Shown: positions 37,301 to 49,866 of the stretch, in pieces
Layout of the letters: each line of letters starts with the position of its first letter
How positions within the stretch are numbered: the first letter of the stretch is position 1
Assembly: GCF_003590095.1 (NCBI RefSeq)
Contig: NC_039478.1
Location: 21,390,001 to 21,454,000 of the forward strand
DNA: 64,000 nucleotides
Direction: 5' to 3'
Source of the DNA: Trichoplusia ni
Lineage: Eukaryota; Arthropoda; Insecta; Lepidoptera; Noctuidae
Translations under genes and position numbers: made by a program
The notes under the pieces: model-generated
What the model was told of the DNA's origin: nothing
What the model saw: the letters and a program-made list of their open reading frames with translations, nothing else
Databases searched by the model: none

Positions 37301-38884
37301 TAATTGGTATATATAGAATTATAGATGCCTGGCCTTAAGGATTCAGCTGCAAAAAACATTTCGCAAAAAGCGATTGTCTATAGAAACTTCATAACCTGGA
37401 TTCCTGGATTTTCACCCAGTATCGCATTTGATACAGCAGAGAATAAGCTAAAGAAAAGTAATGATACTTAAAAAAAATACTCACAAAAAATAAACAACAG
37501 CTCAATTAAATAAAAGTGGGCACATCAAAAAAAATCTCCGCAAACAAAAAGTATATCAATATTTAGTCACAAAAACAAAAGAATTCACTTGAAAAAAAAT
37601 TATAGCTCCCCCATTGGCGTGTAGGGCACTTGTGTAAAACAATAGGGTTGTCAGGCGTGTAAACAACACAGCGACACAATGCCACTTGAATTGGCGAGGC
37701 ACGAGTAGGGTTGTCAATGAGTACTTAATTATTATTGTGTTGGTTCAAGTGGTGTGTTAAATGTTGCGATTATTTTGTAAAGATTGTTGTAAGTTTAAAC
37801 ATTATTTACATTTTATTTGATGAAAATTTGTTTATTTGTATAAAAAAACAAGCAAACGAATTCGATAGATATGGATTGAAATAGATAATAATTTCAGTCT
37901 TATAGATTACATTGCCTTCAAAATGGTTTTCTTTTTAAAAATGGTTGTCTGCGTCTTAAGTTTTAGTAAAACACACAAGATAACTATTCTTACACATGCT
38001 GTATTAATTACAATCACTATAAAATAACACTTAAAACTTTCAAGATGACTAAAGTCCTGAATAGTGTTGTGTATATAATGAAGCCAATTAACCGGAATCC
38101 CGAGGGGGCAACCCTACCGGCGTGCGACCCGGTCTAACGGCGCGGCGTATCGAAGTTTTGTCTACAGTTCTACACAAATTGGGGAAGTACACGGGGATGC
38201 ATTGTGGACAGGCACGATGAGGTTAGGACTGTTTATTATTTTTCAGTGGTTAATGGTTGGTCTGGATGTAGACACAACAAGTGAACTAAGGCATCCTAGA
38301 TAATCTATAGTATGTTAACAATACACGTACAGAACGTGTTACATGATTGAGATAAATCATTAATGGAATATTGTCATTTTTTAGTTGCTGCTAAATACAA
38401 ACATTTCTAACACAGTGCCATTGTGGATAAGGTCATAAAAACTTTTCTCATAAAATAGATTAATAACTTTCTATAACGGCACGGAGGTGTATTCGCTAAT
38501 ATATAGTTTTTTGACAATTTCTAGATTCGCAACCCATTATACCTCGTTATTTTTCCCTTTAATGCTTTTGAATATGAACGTTTTAAGCGTGACTTTAAAA
38601 GCGTTACCGCTCCAAACACTTCACAGTACGTCTCCACATCTTTATTTTTGTATTTTTGACACTTGACGCGGCGGCACTCCGACTGCTGTACTTCATCAAT
38701 CATTTTCCTCCTCAAATCAAATCAGGGGTGAAAACACGTCGCATTCCGTTTCCAAGGAGGTTGGATTAAATGCTGCTTGATTGGGCACGTTCCTGTGATG
38801 AAGAGCATCTTAACAATATGTCATTTAAATGTAATGTAAATTTTATATTTCTGTTTTTCTTAAAAAAGCGACTACCGCAGTAAG

Positions 38885-39062
38885 GTATTTAATGCTTGTG
38901 CCGCGGTTCTTTCTCAAACACAGGTCACAAGCACAGAGATATCCAGGCTCAGGACAAGCATTTCTGAATCACATAAACGATTGTTCAACGCAAAGATCGA
39001 ACTCACGGCAAGTGGCGTACAGTGCCAACAGTGATAACCACTTGGCTATCCGTGCAGTCATG
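38885..39062 (-). repeat. SINE-like element (family of 8145-8345), minus orientation
   Basis: On the plus strand: CTTGTGCCGCGGTTCTTTC, CAGGCTCAGGACAAGCATT, AAAGATCGAACTCACGGC and GGCTATCCGTGCAGTCA. Complete from head to tail by comparison with the 8.1 and 34.1 kb copies. Confidence 0.7.
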
Positions 39063-39159
39063 AGTTTATTTTTCTTTTTGTTATTTATACTTCAAGCCGT
39101 AAACGAATTAAGCAGTTTCCATCAGAATTGTAGCAGTTTAGAAGATTGCAATAATATTG

Positions 39160-39230
39160 GCTTGTAAATTAATGTCCCAGTGTTAGGCAAAAGCGTCTTT
39201 TGATATAGAGAAAAAAGAACAAAGCAAGTG
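39160..39230 (-). repeat. LINE 3'-end fragment (TGTCCCAGTG...GGCAAAAG motif)
   Basis: AATGTCCCAGTGTTAGGCAAAA is the reverse complement of the GCCTTTGCCCAGCAGTGGGA motif common at the 3' end of lepidopteran LINEs. It is also found in the plus orientation at about 41080. Short and degraded. Confidence 0.4.
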
Positions 39231-39473
39231 TTCGTATAATTTTTGATACTGTTGAAGTTTCTTTACTAGTAAAAGGAATTTAGAAATAAATATTACCCAT
39301 CTTTAATACCTGTCCGATTTCTATTTTCGTGAAAGTGTCTGGGTCTGTTCTCAAATGAAACGGCTTTTGACCTTTTTACAGATCAAATCTATAAATAGGC
39401 GGATCTATTCTAGGTAGATCAATATCGCAAGTCAATTGAATGTAAAGAACAGTGAATAATATAATATATCCTG

Positions 39474-39712
39474 GGACAACTCACACACGGTTATCTGATC
39501 CCAAGCTAAGCAGAGCTTGTGTTATGGTAACCAGACAACTGATAAACTTACTTATATGTTTCTAAATACATACATATTATAGATAAATTACAACCAGACA
39601 CCAGAACAAATGATCATGCTCATCACACAAGATTTGTCCTGGGTGGGAATCGAACCCACGACCTCCGGTATAGCAGTCAGGGTCGCTAACCACTAGACCA
39701 ACAGGCCCGGCA
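39474..39712 (-). repeat. Full-length tRNA-derived SINE
   Basis: On the minus strand it starts GGCCTGTTGGTCTAGTGGTT with a good A-box, then a B-box GTGGGTTCGATTCCCAC. It continues TTGTGTGATGAGCATGATCA and TTTGTTCTGGTGTC, and ends near TTGGGATCAGATAACCGTG. The head resembles a tRNA, but the acceptor arm does not pair properly, so it is not a working tRNA gene. Transcription would be from the internal Pol III promoter. Confidence 0.8.
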
Positions 39713-41054
39713 ATGAATATATGACAGTGCCAAGATATGGTAAATTGGGTTAGTAGGAGACAGTTTAGAATGGGAAGCAAGAAAGTATTTCCTCTTCTTT
39801 TTTATTTAGTTAGAGGAATCCTCATTGACACACACCGCCTTGGGGATGGAAGTGGGCAGTGGGCAGTGCACTCTTACTAACTAAACCTATACCGCCGTGC
39901 AACGTCTCCCGCATTCCGTCTGTGCGCAGTACCTAATGCATAGCAATCGATCACTCACTGATATGGTCAAAAATGAACATGTCTCACAAGCCAAAAAAAT
40001 ACTCTCCATATATGCCAACTTTAAACCAAATTACGGGATTGACTAAAGCATCCATATCCTTAAACAACCTACCTTCTTCTTGACTTACTTTACCATTGTG
40101 GTCATAGAACAAACCTTACCAATAACCTAAGGCCAATCAAACACCACCAGCCAAACTCCCAGACACGTGTCACAACAACAGCGAAAAATTAAATACAATT
40201 TGTCGCAACACTATCCTCGTGTGACGTCACGTGACACTAGTGCAGCCCTCGCCCTAACCCTTCCGCGGCGCGTGCATCAAAAATTAACAGTGACAAATAT
40301 TTGGTGTATGATATACAATTATGACAGTGATGGTAATTGGTTTATAAGAACAGTTAAATTCAGGTTGTCATTATGAGGGTTTGATGGCGGTGTTTTTGTG
40401 ATTAGTTGTGTTTGTTAAATTGAAGTCATTGTATTAGGTTTGTAAAAGTTTTTGATGAATTGGCTTTAATCGAGACTCAATAAAGAAAGATTGGCTTTAT
40501 GGAATAGGAAGGACATATGGAAATGAAGAAGCTAGGAAGAAGAGTTTAAGACAATTTGATATTAAGAAAGTAGAAAAAGAAAGGCTTTAAACACAAAAAG
40601 GTAGAACAGTTCGAAATTTATAGAGTTCACATTTTTATGTAACATTTCCATAACACTGATTTTCAAAATACTTCTAAAACCATCTCTAATCATAATATTA
40701 CTAAAAACTCCAAATACCTCCACCCAACCCTGTAAAGGTTAACCAAATATCATAATATATCCTCCACAAAATTAGTTAAGAAACTCCTAAATACCGAGTT
40801 ACAGTCGCGTGTCATCGCTGAGTGCAACAGAAGCCTGCCGAACGCCGATATACAGATAATTCGTCAGTAAACACGTTAACTCCGATACATCTTCCATTTT
40901 GCACGAATTACACCACTCCAGCGGAATCTAATTACTTATAGCGGTTTCTTAGAGTTACGAAATTCGGATGCGGTATGTCGGTAAGCGTTTTCGTGAACTT
41001 AGAGGGGTTATACAATGTTATGTGGTATTGGAAAGAAAAATTAAAATTTATGGG

Positions 41055-41135
41055 AACGAACGGAAAATCGTGGAAGGATTTGGGGGATGCCTTTGCCCAG
41101 CAGTTGGTCACAGTGGGCTAGAAAAAAAAGGCAAT
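41055..41135 (+). repeat. LINE 3'-end fragment
   Basis: TGGGGGATGCCTTTGCCCAG and CAGTTGG resemble the end of ORF2 plus the 3' UTR of common lepidopteran LINEs, where the protein ends in a Pro-Ser/Cys-Gln-Trp type motif. The frame is short and degraded. Confidence 0.4.
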
Positions 41136-44100
41136 GATATTTGTTTTCGGCAAGTCGTGACTTTGACTTGTTAGTTCAATAAAATAAAGAGATTTGATTT
41201 ATGTTACCGTTTAAAGAAGTGTAACTTATGTACGGCCGTCAATATAAAGCTTTGAAAAAGTATTTATATCGATTATGTATGGAGATTAGAGATAGTCGGT
41301 CTAAATTCTAAAGTTTTCTGCTAATTGTAGCATTAAAAGCTAATAAGGAAAATACTTCTTGGTTAATCTTTCAACACGAAAACTGCCATACGAAATGCGG
41401 GCGAAGCCAGAACCGAAAGATATATGAAGTATATCAAAATAGGGAACAATTTGCACTTTTGGAAAGTGACTTATATAAATCAAGAAACATTTACTCATGT
41501 ACATTACCTATCTCCATCTCATTTTCATTTGCAGTCATTTAACAACCAAACAAAAACAGAGACTGATTTTATTTGATACCACATCGCCTTTTCGTTCATC
41601 GGTACCTAAGAAAGCTTCTCGCGTCTTAGTGGGGATAACGTTAGATTTGCCGGATCCCAAGAGGGGGGGGGGGGTGTAGGGGAGCAATTTGCCCCTAATC
41701 ATGTGATGAAAAACTTAGCGGTACCGACATTACAACGATTATGGTTCGTGAAGATTCTATCTAATCAGTTTTGGGAATATGCTCGGTAATTTATTATGAT
41801 AATTTTAGCGTGTACGGGATTATGATGTTACGTCTCGGTATTTTTGGGTTAAACTTACCTTGTGTCTTAATTTTGGGTGAATTTAATTGTTATAACTATT
41901 TTAAACGAAGTTTGTTTTGCAACGAGTAAATTACCTTAAAGGTATATAGAGTATCCTATATGCACAAATTTTCTATCATACGTTCGATAAATAAAAATAA
42001 ATATAAAATGCTCAACATGCTTAAAAACATAACCGTACACACACATAATACACAACAAGCTCCTATTAACTTAACAATAAATAACATACACAAAAAAACA
42101 TACATTTTTAACACTCCCGTAAAACTCGAACGTTCATCAACCAAAACAAACCAGCGTACCGTATAATCACTTAACGTAACCCCCCCTTAACATACGAGCT
42201 GTCACTTAAAACGAGTCGCGAAAACATTCCCCGCTACTTAAACAGTTTCGCCGCGGTTTCTTAACATATTTCCATGAGTCTTTAACGTTAACTTTCACGT
42301 TAACTCCTCGTATGAAGTGTTTTAAAACATTACTGCGGTGACGCAATTAAGGAGAAGTTTCGTTTAAGAAGGTGATGCATGGGGGTTATATTTTAAGTGG
42401 CGAGTTTGAGTTAAACTTTTTTGGTTTGAAATTAAATTTCCTCTCAACCTGTCTGCGCTTTGAAGTTTGTTTTATAAGTAGTAACTTTTTAATAATTTAA
42501 TGGACGTTTTACCTGCTTGCTGGCTGAGAAATTAAATCACATGTCGTCATTTATTTTAACATACGTCACTCACTTTAAAATGGATACTTTGTGTACCTAT
42601 GTGGTAAGTACGCAACGCAATGAACCTTGAAATAATATAATGGCCAGCAATCTAGCTCTTTAAACGGAAATTTCATTACTTATTAGAAACATGATTTTTA
42701 TGAAGTACTATACTGTAAGTATACAGAAAACATAGTTTTTGAAACTCTACAGATAGCATTTATTCGCGATTTAATTAGCAATTTATAACCCAGTAGCTAA
42801 TTTTGGAGTAAAACAAACATTAATATTTTTAAAAGAAAAACTAACAACTTACATAAAAAATGAAATACACTATTTGAATAAAAAAACTTCGATCGACAAA
42901 CACTTCTCGTGGTACTTCAGCCAACAAAGTAAACCTAATCTAATATTCAAAGTCCACTTAAAGTGTCTTGCAACAAAGGGTGTAATTAAACTGGCGTTCC
43001 ACACAATAAACGATATTTGTTATTATTTAAGAGAACTCAATGTGCTGGGTAAACGACAAACAATTCACACTTGCTAACAGAAGGTAATTACCGCTCCCCC
43101 AGTGTGTAGGACCCCTAATGATGGACCGACCAATTTGTGTTGACCCCTGTGTGCATGAGTTACATTGCTTTGTAAAAAAAATATTATAATAAAAAACAGG
43201 TCTAATAATATCTGCTTTTACTGAAAAAAAAGGAATAACAATGTTGGAATTTCCTTAAAAGAAGAATTAAAAGGGTGTTATTGTTTCGTTCCTATGTTTT
43301 AAGCCTTTTTTAACTATAATTATTGTAAGTTGTTTGGTGTTTTTCTTGATTTTGTCATTTCAGTTTCATAGTTTATTTTTCTGCTTTGTTTTTCGGAGTG
43401 TAAACATACCTAAGCCTTAATCGTAAATAATATGATTATAATAACATGTTATTTGTAAAGTATTTAACCATAAAATTCCATAGGCTATATTCACGTAACC
43501 AAAAAAAGAAACGGTTATATATTCTTCGACGCTTTTCACGTAGCACGAATTGGCGGGTCCACTAACAGTGGTTTTTGTCCAACGACATGTGTTTTCGTAG
43601 CACAATGGTGCTATAGGGTGGATTGGTTTGTAAATCATGACGTCGGTAATTTAGCGTTGAAAAGTACTTAGGAATTGTTTGTAGGTGCTAATGAGTCACT
43701 CGTTACTTGTTTATAAGTCCTACCCCATTTATAAATAGTATTTCTGCATGCAATTACGATAGGAACCCTTTCAATTATCGTAGATGATCGAAAAGGCATT
43801 TTTATAAATCAAAACAAAATCAAGTTTTTATTTCATGTAGGTCGTTTTCACGGCACTTTTAAAACGTCATAGACTTAATGACACGATGCACGGGTCCAAA
43901 ATGACAATACTATTTTGAAGAATCTGCAAAAAAATCCATTAATTCACATTGATCTACAGCGTAATCGTATTCCAAAGCGTTTCATGTCGAAGAGTCGTCC
44001 ATTTGTATCAAGCCTTCTTTGTAATTTTCAAACGAAATTTAGAGACTTAAATTCGAAAATAGGAATAATTTTCATGAAATAACTTGTACTACAAGCAAAG

Positions 44101-45561
44101 TTAGGGCTATATTTGCTGAACCTAATCTGAGTACTTAAAAGCGAATTATACATGTCAAAACTAGTACATCACACAACCAAAAATCTGACCACACAATGTA
44201 CTTCTAAAGAATATTTAAAAAAGAACCACAAAGTACTTCTATTACTTACTCATTCTATAACAATAAAGTTGAAATCATCAGAATAAGGGTCCGGAGGGTT
44301 CGACACGTTCAAATATTAATTCAACCCTCGTAAGATAAAAACTATTAGGGCGGGCCTCGGATTATGGCCAGATTATTATTTTAACGAAATTAGCTTACTG
44401 CCGTTAAGGGACTCTCGTGCTCTTTGGTCCAAAGACTAAATTGTAGACTCGGCTTTCGTAACTGCAGAATATTTTGCCTAGATGAGGTATCTTGAGATTT
44501 GAAATTGCCTGTTGGCATAGTTTAATATCTGATGTAGTTAACTTTATCTTTATATGAATTGAGTACTATTCGGTTAACTTAAATTCCAGCGTTAGAAAAA
44601 AACCTAACAATAGAAAAAATCATCTTCTATTCAACTATTAATAACAAACAACTTATCGATAGCTTGTCTTACTATCTCTGTAAACATATGGAATGCGATA
44701 AGAAACTACGTAATAAGTAAGTATTGAAACAGTTACAAAAATAAAGAATTTAAAATGCCATCATAATTTGATGTTCACACAGTTAATGCCTACTCTCGCC
44801 GTTCTCCCCATCTGCCTCTAGATTTCGTAGCACTCACCCAACCGGGCTTATTAAAACTAAATTGCGAAAATTGCAGTACAAATGTGGCCCTGACGTATTT
44901 TGCTAACCGGCTTACATACCCCATTATAACAAGATCTCCTGAAGCTTACATTTAGCTTGACAACCGGTATCTTGTTAATCTGGGCTTTATTATGAGTCGA
45001 CCAGTTTATCGAGACCTTTCGTAGCAAGTTAAGTGTGTAAGTTGGAAGGTCTTGTGGGTTGGTGTTTAACGTGCCCCTTATGCGATGATCTGTAATCTTG
45101 GAGTTATAAGTACAAAATAGGGTGGTAATGATGTGCTGTTACTGGCTACAGTGTTGACAGCCCGCCTATTGAGGATTACCCCGACAATGGACTATAAATT
45201 ATATTTAGTTATATTTATGGTTGGAATAAAATTTTATTAGGTTTATGTTGGTTTTTACAAAAATGTCTTGTCATCACATTATTAGGATATAAAAATTGTT
45301 AGATGGATGGATAATGGGTAAGTCTGAGGACGGAATCATGCATTACTTTTAAAAAGTTTAGGTTAAGATGAGTCGAGTTGTGTGGATCCTTCAGTGTTGT
45401 GAATCTTACTCGCTTTTGACCGGTGAGCGTATAAAAAGGCCACATATTATGATTACATTTGGGTAAAGACTTTTTGCAACCTCTCTAACTTCTGACCAAT
45501 TGAGAAGATTACCCCGATCTTTATACCTACTTACATTAACATGCTGCCCCCTTGTCATCAG

Positions 45562-45672
45562 GTGTGGTTCCAGAACCGAAGAGCGAAGTGGAGGAAGGCA
45601 GAACGCCTGAAAGAGGAACAACGGAAGAGGGAAGGGGATGTGCTCACCAAACGGGATCCCGCCGATGATAAG
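45562..45672 (+). CDS. Drgx: Drgx exon, recognition helix and basic C-terminal extension
   Basis: A 111-bp exon (37 codons, phase 0 at both ends) with acceptor GTCATCAG and donor GTACTG. It starts at homeodomain position 47: VWFQNRRAKWRK, with Trp48, Phe49, Gln50, Asn51 and Arg53 intact. Gln50 places the protein in the Q50 paired-like class that binds TAATTA-type sites. After the homeodomain comes a highly charged AERLKEEQRKREG stretch and then RDPADDK. No stop or frameshift is seen. Confidence 0.95.
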
Positions 45673-46018
45673 GTACTGGAGTTGTGCTGATTGTAGAGAA
45701 CCTATTGGAAAAAACATGAAAGATGGAGATTATAAGTTTGTAGTCTCTGTCAGCGCTATTGTAGCTCCCAAATGGATGGCAAGATTTTCATTTTGTTTGT
45801 AAGTGTTAGTCAGAAACATATTTCATAAAAATTGGTCGAGCTTTTTAAAGATGTGGAGGTGAAAAATTTACCGTCGGGGTTTTTTTTAACACGTTCAGTG
45901 CCACCGACTAGCCCTGTTATATCAATATGAAAGTGTAATTGAAAAAACAAGGAATCTTAAAAACAGTCTTACCTATAGTACAGGTTACTTTATACCAATA
46001 TTATTTTTTCTTAATCAG

Positions 46019-46182
46019 GGTTCATCAGAATGTGGTATGTCTCGCGGTTCGGCGGAGGCCTCCCCGGTGTCCGGCGCGGCGGGCTCTCCTCGCGCCTCGT
46101 CCCCCGTCACGCCGGGCTCACCGCGACGCTCACCACTGCGGTCGCCGAACCGATCGCCCAACAGATCGCCGAGACATGAAAG
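46019..46182 (+). CDS. Drgx: Drgx exon, Ser-Pro/Arg-Ser-Pro-rich region
   Basis: A 164-bp exon with acceptor TTAATCAG and donor GTAAAG. It enters in phase 0 and exits in phase 2. It encodes GSSECGMSRGSAEASPVSGA and then a run with repeated SP and RSP units (SPRRSPLRSPNRSPNRSPR). Low-complexity Ser/Pro segments are common C-terminal to homeodomains as transactivation or repression regions and as targets of proline-directed kinases. That role is inferred. The GC-rich codon use is like the other exons of this gene. Confidence 0.85.
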
Positions 46183-46729
46183 GTAAAGAAAGAGGGGTCA
46201 TCAGAAATCTTCATCAGATAGATATTCAAAGAGTTTTTTATTTCGTTTTACCGTGAAATACGGAATACGAAATAAAAAACTCTTTTGGGTTTTAGTCGAT
46301 AAAGTCTATTACCCATGTTTCACCTCGAAGGAGTAAAGGAAGGAAAGCAATTTGTAAAAATTTAATCATTCACAATATAAAATCTTTCCTTTTCAAGATA
46401 TGATGATGATACATTTATCTTATTGATGGACTGTTTTTTTCTGTTTATTTAACTTTAATCGTTATTTTAATACATACATTTCTTAATTACATCGTTTGTA
46501 AATTATCAAATCGATGTATCAAATATAGATACTCAAAGATTGACTTGTAAAAAATGCCTTTTTAAACTTACCTAATATTTTTCTCACACAAATCTCGTAA
46601 ATAGAAGTACTTCCGTTAGAAATGGTACCACTTGGCCTTTACATTTCGTTCTGAAAATCGAAATTATAATTAATACCGTATTAATACCTACTTGAATGAA
46701 ACCTGTAGCTCTTCCTCATTCGTGACCAG

Positions 46730-46837
46730 GTCTGAAGCCAGCTGTCCGTCACCAGCGCCGTCGGTGGGCAGCGCCAGCTCGAGAGACGCCGCCATGGAGC
46801 AGCGCCCCCCTCACCATATCTTCTCACCCTTCGACCA
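46730..46837 (+). CDS. Drgx: Drgx exon, C-terminal region (last exon seen)
   Basis: A 108-bp exon with acceptor GTGACCAG and donor GTGAGT. It completes an Arg codon left by the previous exon and reads SEASCPSPAPSVGSASSRDA then AMEQRPPHHIFSPFDQ. It again exits in phase 2. Phase agreement with its neighbour supports it. No stop codon or OAR-like motif follows within the window, so the gene should continue to the right, possibly past 64 kb or inside the N gap. Confidence 0.78.
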
Positions 46838-47014
46838 GTGAGTATTATATTCTGATCATACATTAATATACAACGCGAGAGAGAAAAAGTGATAGTTCCT
46901 TTTTATACATATCAGCGATACCAAGTAAACACACTTTTATGAAGAGTGTTAATATACGAACTAAAAAAGGGACAAAAAATTGAGACTTTATCCGAATGTT
47001 TTCTTTAAATAGAC

Positions 47015-47220
47015 TATCTGTTGCGCGCGAATTTGTCCGCGTTGTTATGAAGATATATGTTAGGAGTTTTCATAACTTCCCCCAATTTTTATAACATATT
47101 TAACACTGAATGTAACACAGATATATTTTTTCAAATCGGATCACTACTTCCTGAGATTATCGCGTTCAAACTAATAAACTCCTCAGCTTTATAACATTAG
47201 TTTAGATAATAACATGGAAA
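47015..47220 (+). repeat. Lepidopteran interspersed repeat (GTTGCCCGCGAC-type), copy 1, diverged
   Basis: Has ATCTGTTGCGCGCGAATTTG, TCCGCGTTGTTATGAAGATA and CCTGAGATTATCGCGTTCAA. The same landmarks in the same order occur at 62015-62320. Confidence 0.7.
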
Positions 47221-48812
47221 ACATTCGTCATATGTAAGAACGGAACTTATCGTGTACCATAACAATGTTATAAGAGTCATCCACTACAAAGATATTCTTA
47301 GCCACACTTACTATAAACTTCCTAACAACACCACTGTAGCACAATACCACGACGTTCGTTAGTCCTAATTAATAGGACTATTATCCAACAAACTTTGCTG
47401 ATCCGTTTTAATTAACCAATCAACGTAATGCTTTATTTAAATACACAAAAGTTACGAGCGGTTATGACAAGTGTAAGCGTGTGTGTTATGTTACACGATA
47501 CCGGTGGAAGCAGAAGTTTTGATGAATATTTTTTTATGGATTGTTGGTGTTTTTAAAACGTGATTTTCTGGAGAAATTGTCTATTGGAATAACTATCTTA
47601 TGTCATATAAGATACGGTCTAATATAACAGAGGGACATATGACAAAGATTTCCTATTTACATATTGACTGTCATGTATGTATTGTTCGTCGGTCACCGGT
47701 CATCGGTAACCTTCAAGACATACAAAGTTCTAATTTAAATAAATTCAAAAATGAAATTCACCAACATGAATATTTTAAGGGGTTTCGAGGGTGAGGACAG
47801 CTATTAGTCTTGAGTACATTATTTAATTAAATAAACTACCTTTAGAGTTTATTACTTGTGCTTTTTTATAATATATGTGAATTTCTATTTAATTCGCACT
47901 CCAGGGGTCAAATTAACAATTCTAATGCGCATCCTAAATCTTTGATTAAAGATTTTGTCTGTGGCTAGCTTAATCAAATTCTGCCAATTAAACTTTAACT
48001 TCGCATTTCTTTCCAATTGAAACTTCTGTTTTACTTATCACAGTGCACCATCGGTGGTCTTATGACGAGCTAGGTTTATGAAGGCAATTACTCGATTAAG
48101 AGCGAGCTGCCCGCCCCGCACTAATCAACCGTAATTATATTGCGCCTTCAAACTGAACTATTACGAGGCGAATGAAACTGTTGACTTTAGAAGACTCTGT
48201 GCTTCAGGACGTTTCATATGTTTTACTCCTTTTTATAAGAAGGATATTAAAGTTTGGTCGGTCACTACAATGTAGAGCAAAGTTTATGGTGTTTGTTACG
48301 GTAGCATAGTAAAAAAAGATGAATAGTATTATTAGTGCCCATTCAAAGATACGTTGAAGGAAAACTCTTCATTGGCACATATAAAAATAAGTCGCGGGGA
48401 GTTTAATAAACATTCACGTCTTGTCCTGAGTCTAGGTATCGCAATAAATGATTGAGTATTGAGTATTGAGTATCTTGGGACAAGCATTTTCTACGCGTTG
48501 TTCGGATTATAACGATGACTTTACCGCTTAACATTCCAAGAGCTCGAAACGAATAAGGAAATTTACACTAAAGAAACAGCGAAGTAGATTTATCTGTCTC
48601 CACAAACAGCAACAATCTCATCGAAGCGCAATGATACAGACCATGTAAAGCGGGCATCAGTGACTGATTGACATTGATTCAACGTCGACCAATTTAAATT
48701 AATTTGTTGTAACAACAAGTTGCCGGCGGTATGTAGGCCACAGACAGGCACACGAGTCCAGTTCCAGACGTGTCGAAGTCTGGTCTAATTGTTTTGAAGT
48801 CTGTGAAGGCCG

Positions 48813-48830
48813 TCGGCCACCGGTGGCCGA
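48813..48830. other. Perfect 18-bp GC-rich palindrome
   Basis: TCGGCCACC followed directly by GGTGGCCGA. It is GC-rich in AT-rich surroundings, in the presumed Drgx 3' intron. Function unknown. Confidence 0.5.
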
Positions 48831-48919
48831 TGAGGTATTTTTTGTAAGATGACTTAATACCAGGTTTTGATATATTACACGCTCTTTATAAAATACGCTA
48901 GATATTATATCAAACTTGC

Positions 48920-49010
48920 TGAGTTTTTTACGACTCGCAAATCCGCAGCCCCGTCAGCTGATAATTAAAAACTCCGGTTGAATCATTATAAATACGCGTA
49001 AACTTTTGTA
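48920..49010 (+). repeat. Fragment related to the 137-bp inverted-repeat element
   Basis: Shares GACTCGC-ATCCGC, ACTCCGGTTG and ATAAATACGCGT-AAAC with the element at 60774-60910, in the same order. Confidence 0.55.
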
Positions 49011-49724
49011 TTATTTCGGTATTTCTAAGTAACCACTAAGGCTGCAATATTGAATGTATTCAAACATCTAGCTATACAGAATAACACTACAAAACTCAAA
49101 CATCTCACCAATGTTTAAGAAACTTGAACTTACACTCAATTCACCTTATTTTCATTCATAATTCAACTCCTGTCCCCAAGAACTCGCGTCACAGCGCAAC
49201 TTCGCCGCGGTCCCGTCGAACTCTAAAGATTGAGTTTAATCCAATCAGTAGGAGTTTAATTGTCAATATTAATTAATAATCATCTCGGCCTAACTCGGTT
49301 TCACTTGAGAAATTAACTTGGAAAGTTCACGACTTAATTTGTTAAGTATCGATTAACTTAATTAGGTGTTATTAAGATTGATATTATACTGTGTAGGATA
49401 CTGTTCTGTAAATTCAATTCATCCGTTATTAAGTAAGATAGGTATGTAATGGATTTTGGTTAACATGGTCCTTATTTAGGTGTGCTTGAATGATGTGTTT
49501 TTCCATATACAAAATTTTATATTGTTAGAAGAAAAATTAACGTACACTCGCCACTTAAGTAACACTTAGTAATAAACTACCATTCATACGAAGCTTGTTA
49601 TTTCCCGCATCTATAAAACTTAAATAAATATTACTTATTTGTCTTCTTCTCCTGACGATTTCTTTCTAAACAATTTAGAAGTAGATATGAACATAGCTTG
49701 AAAGTCTGACAACTAGTCTAACCA

Positions 49725-49866
49725 AGGGGTGTCGTGTTGCCCAGGTAACTGGGTTGAGGAGGTCAGATAGGCAGTCGCTCCTTGTAAAACACTGGTACTC
49801 AGCTGAAACCGGTTGGACTGGTAGCCGACCCCAACATAGTTGGGAATAGGCTAGGCCGATGATGAT
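49725..49866 (+). repeat. Dispersed lepidopteran repeat (TTGCCCAGGTA-type), copy 2
   Basis: GTTGCCCAGGTAACTGGGTT, CAGATAGGCAGTCGCTCCTT, then CCAACATAGTTGGGAATAGG and GATGATGATGG. It is well conserved and matches copy 1 at 10735. Confidence 0.7.

Larger units (their letters stand above)
33281..45561 (+). other. Large Drgx intron (12.3 kb) splitting the recognition helix
   Basis: No exon was recognised in either strand. Contents: SINE copies (34140, 38888, 39474), LINE tail fragments (39160, 41060) and a 12-bp poly-G run (41663-41674). GC-richer patches (36.10-36.20, 38.10-38.16 kb) and complex non-repetitive blocks (35.08-35.26, 36.64-36.85 kb) look like candidate regulatory DNA. Long introns rich in enhancers are usual for developmental homeobox genes. 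Confidence 0.8.

Noticed and set aside
38521..38715. 64-codon Lys/Arg-rich minus-strand frame
   Set aside because: No recognisable domain and no partner exon. Could be a relic, but unsupported.
39640..39712. tRNA gene on the minus strand
   Set aside because: A- and B-boxes are good, but the acceptor arm does not pair and a SINE body follows. The same body occurs at 24.7 kb.
41663..41674. 12-base G run
   Set aside because: A homopolymer that is real in the sequence but may have the wrong length in the assembly. No feature can be built on it.
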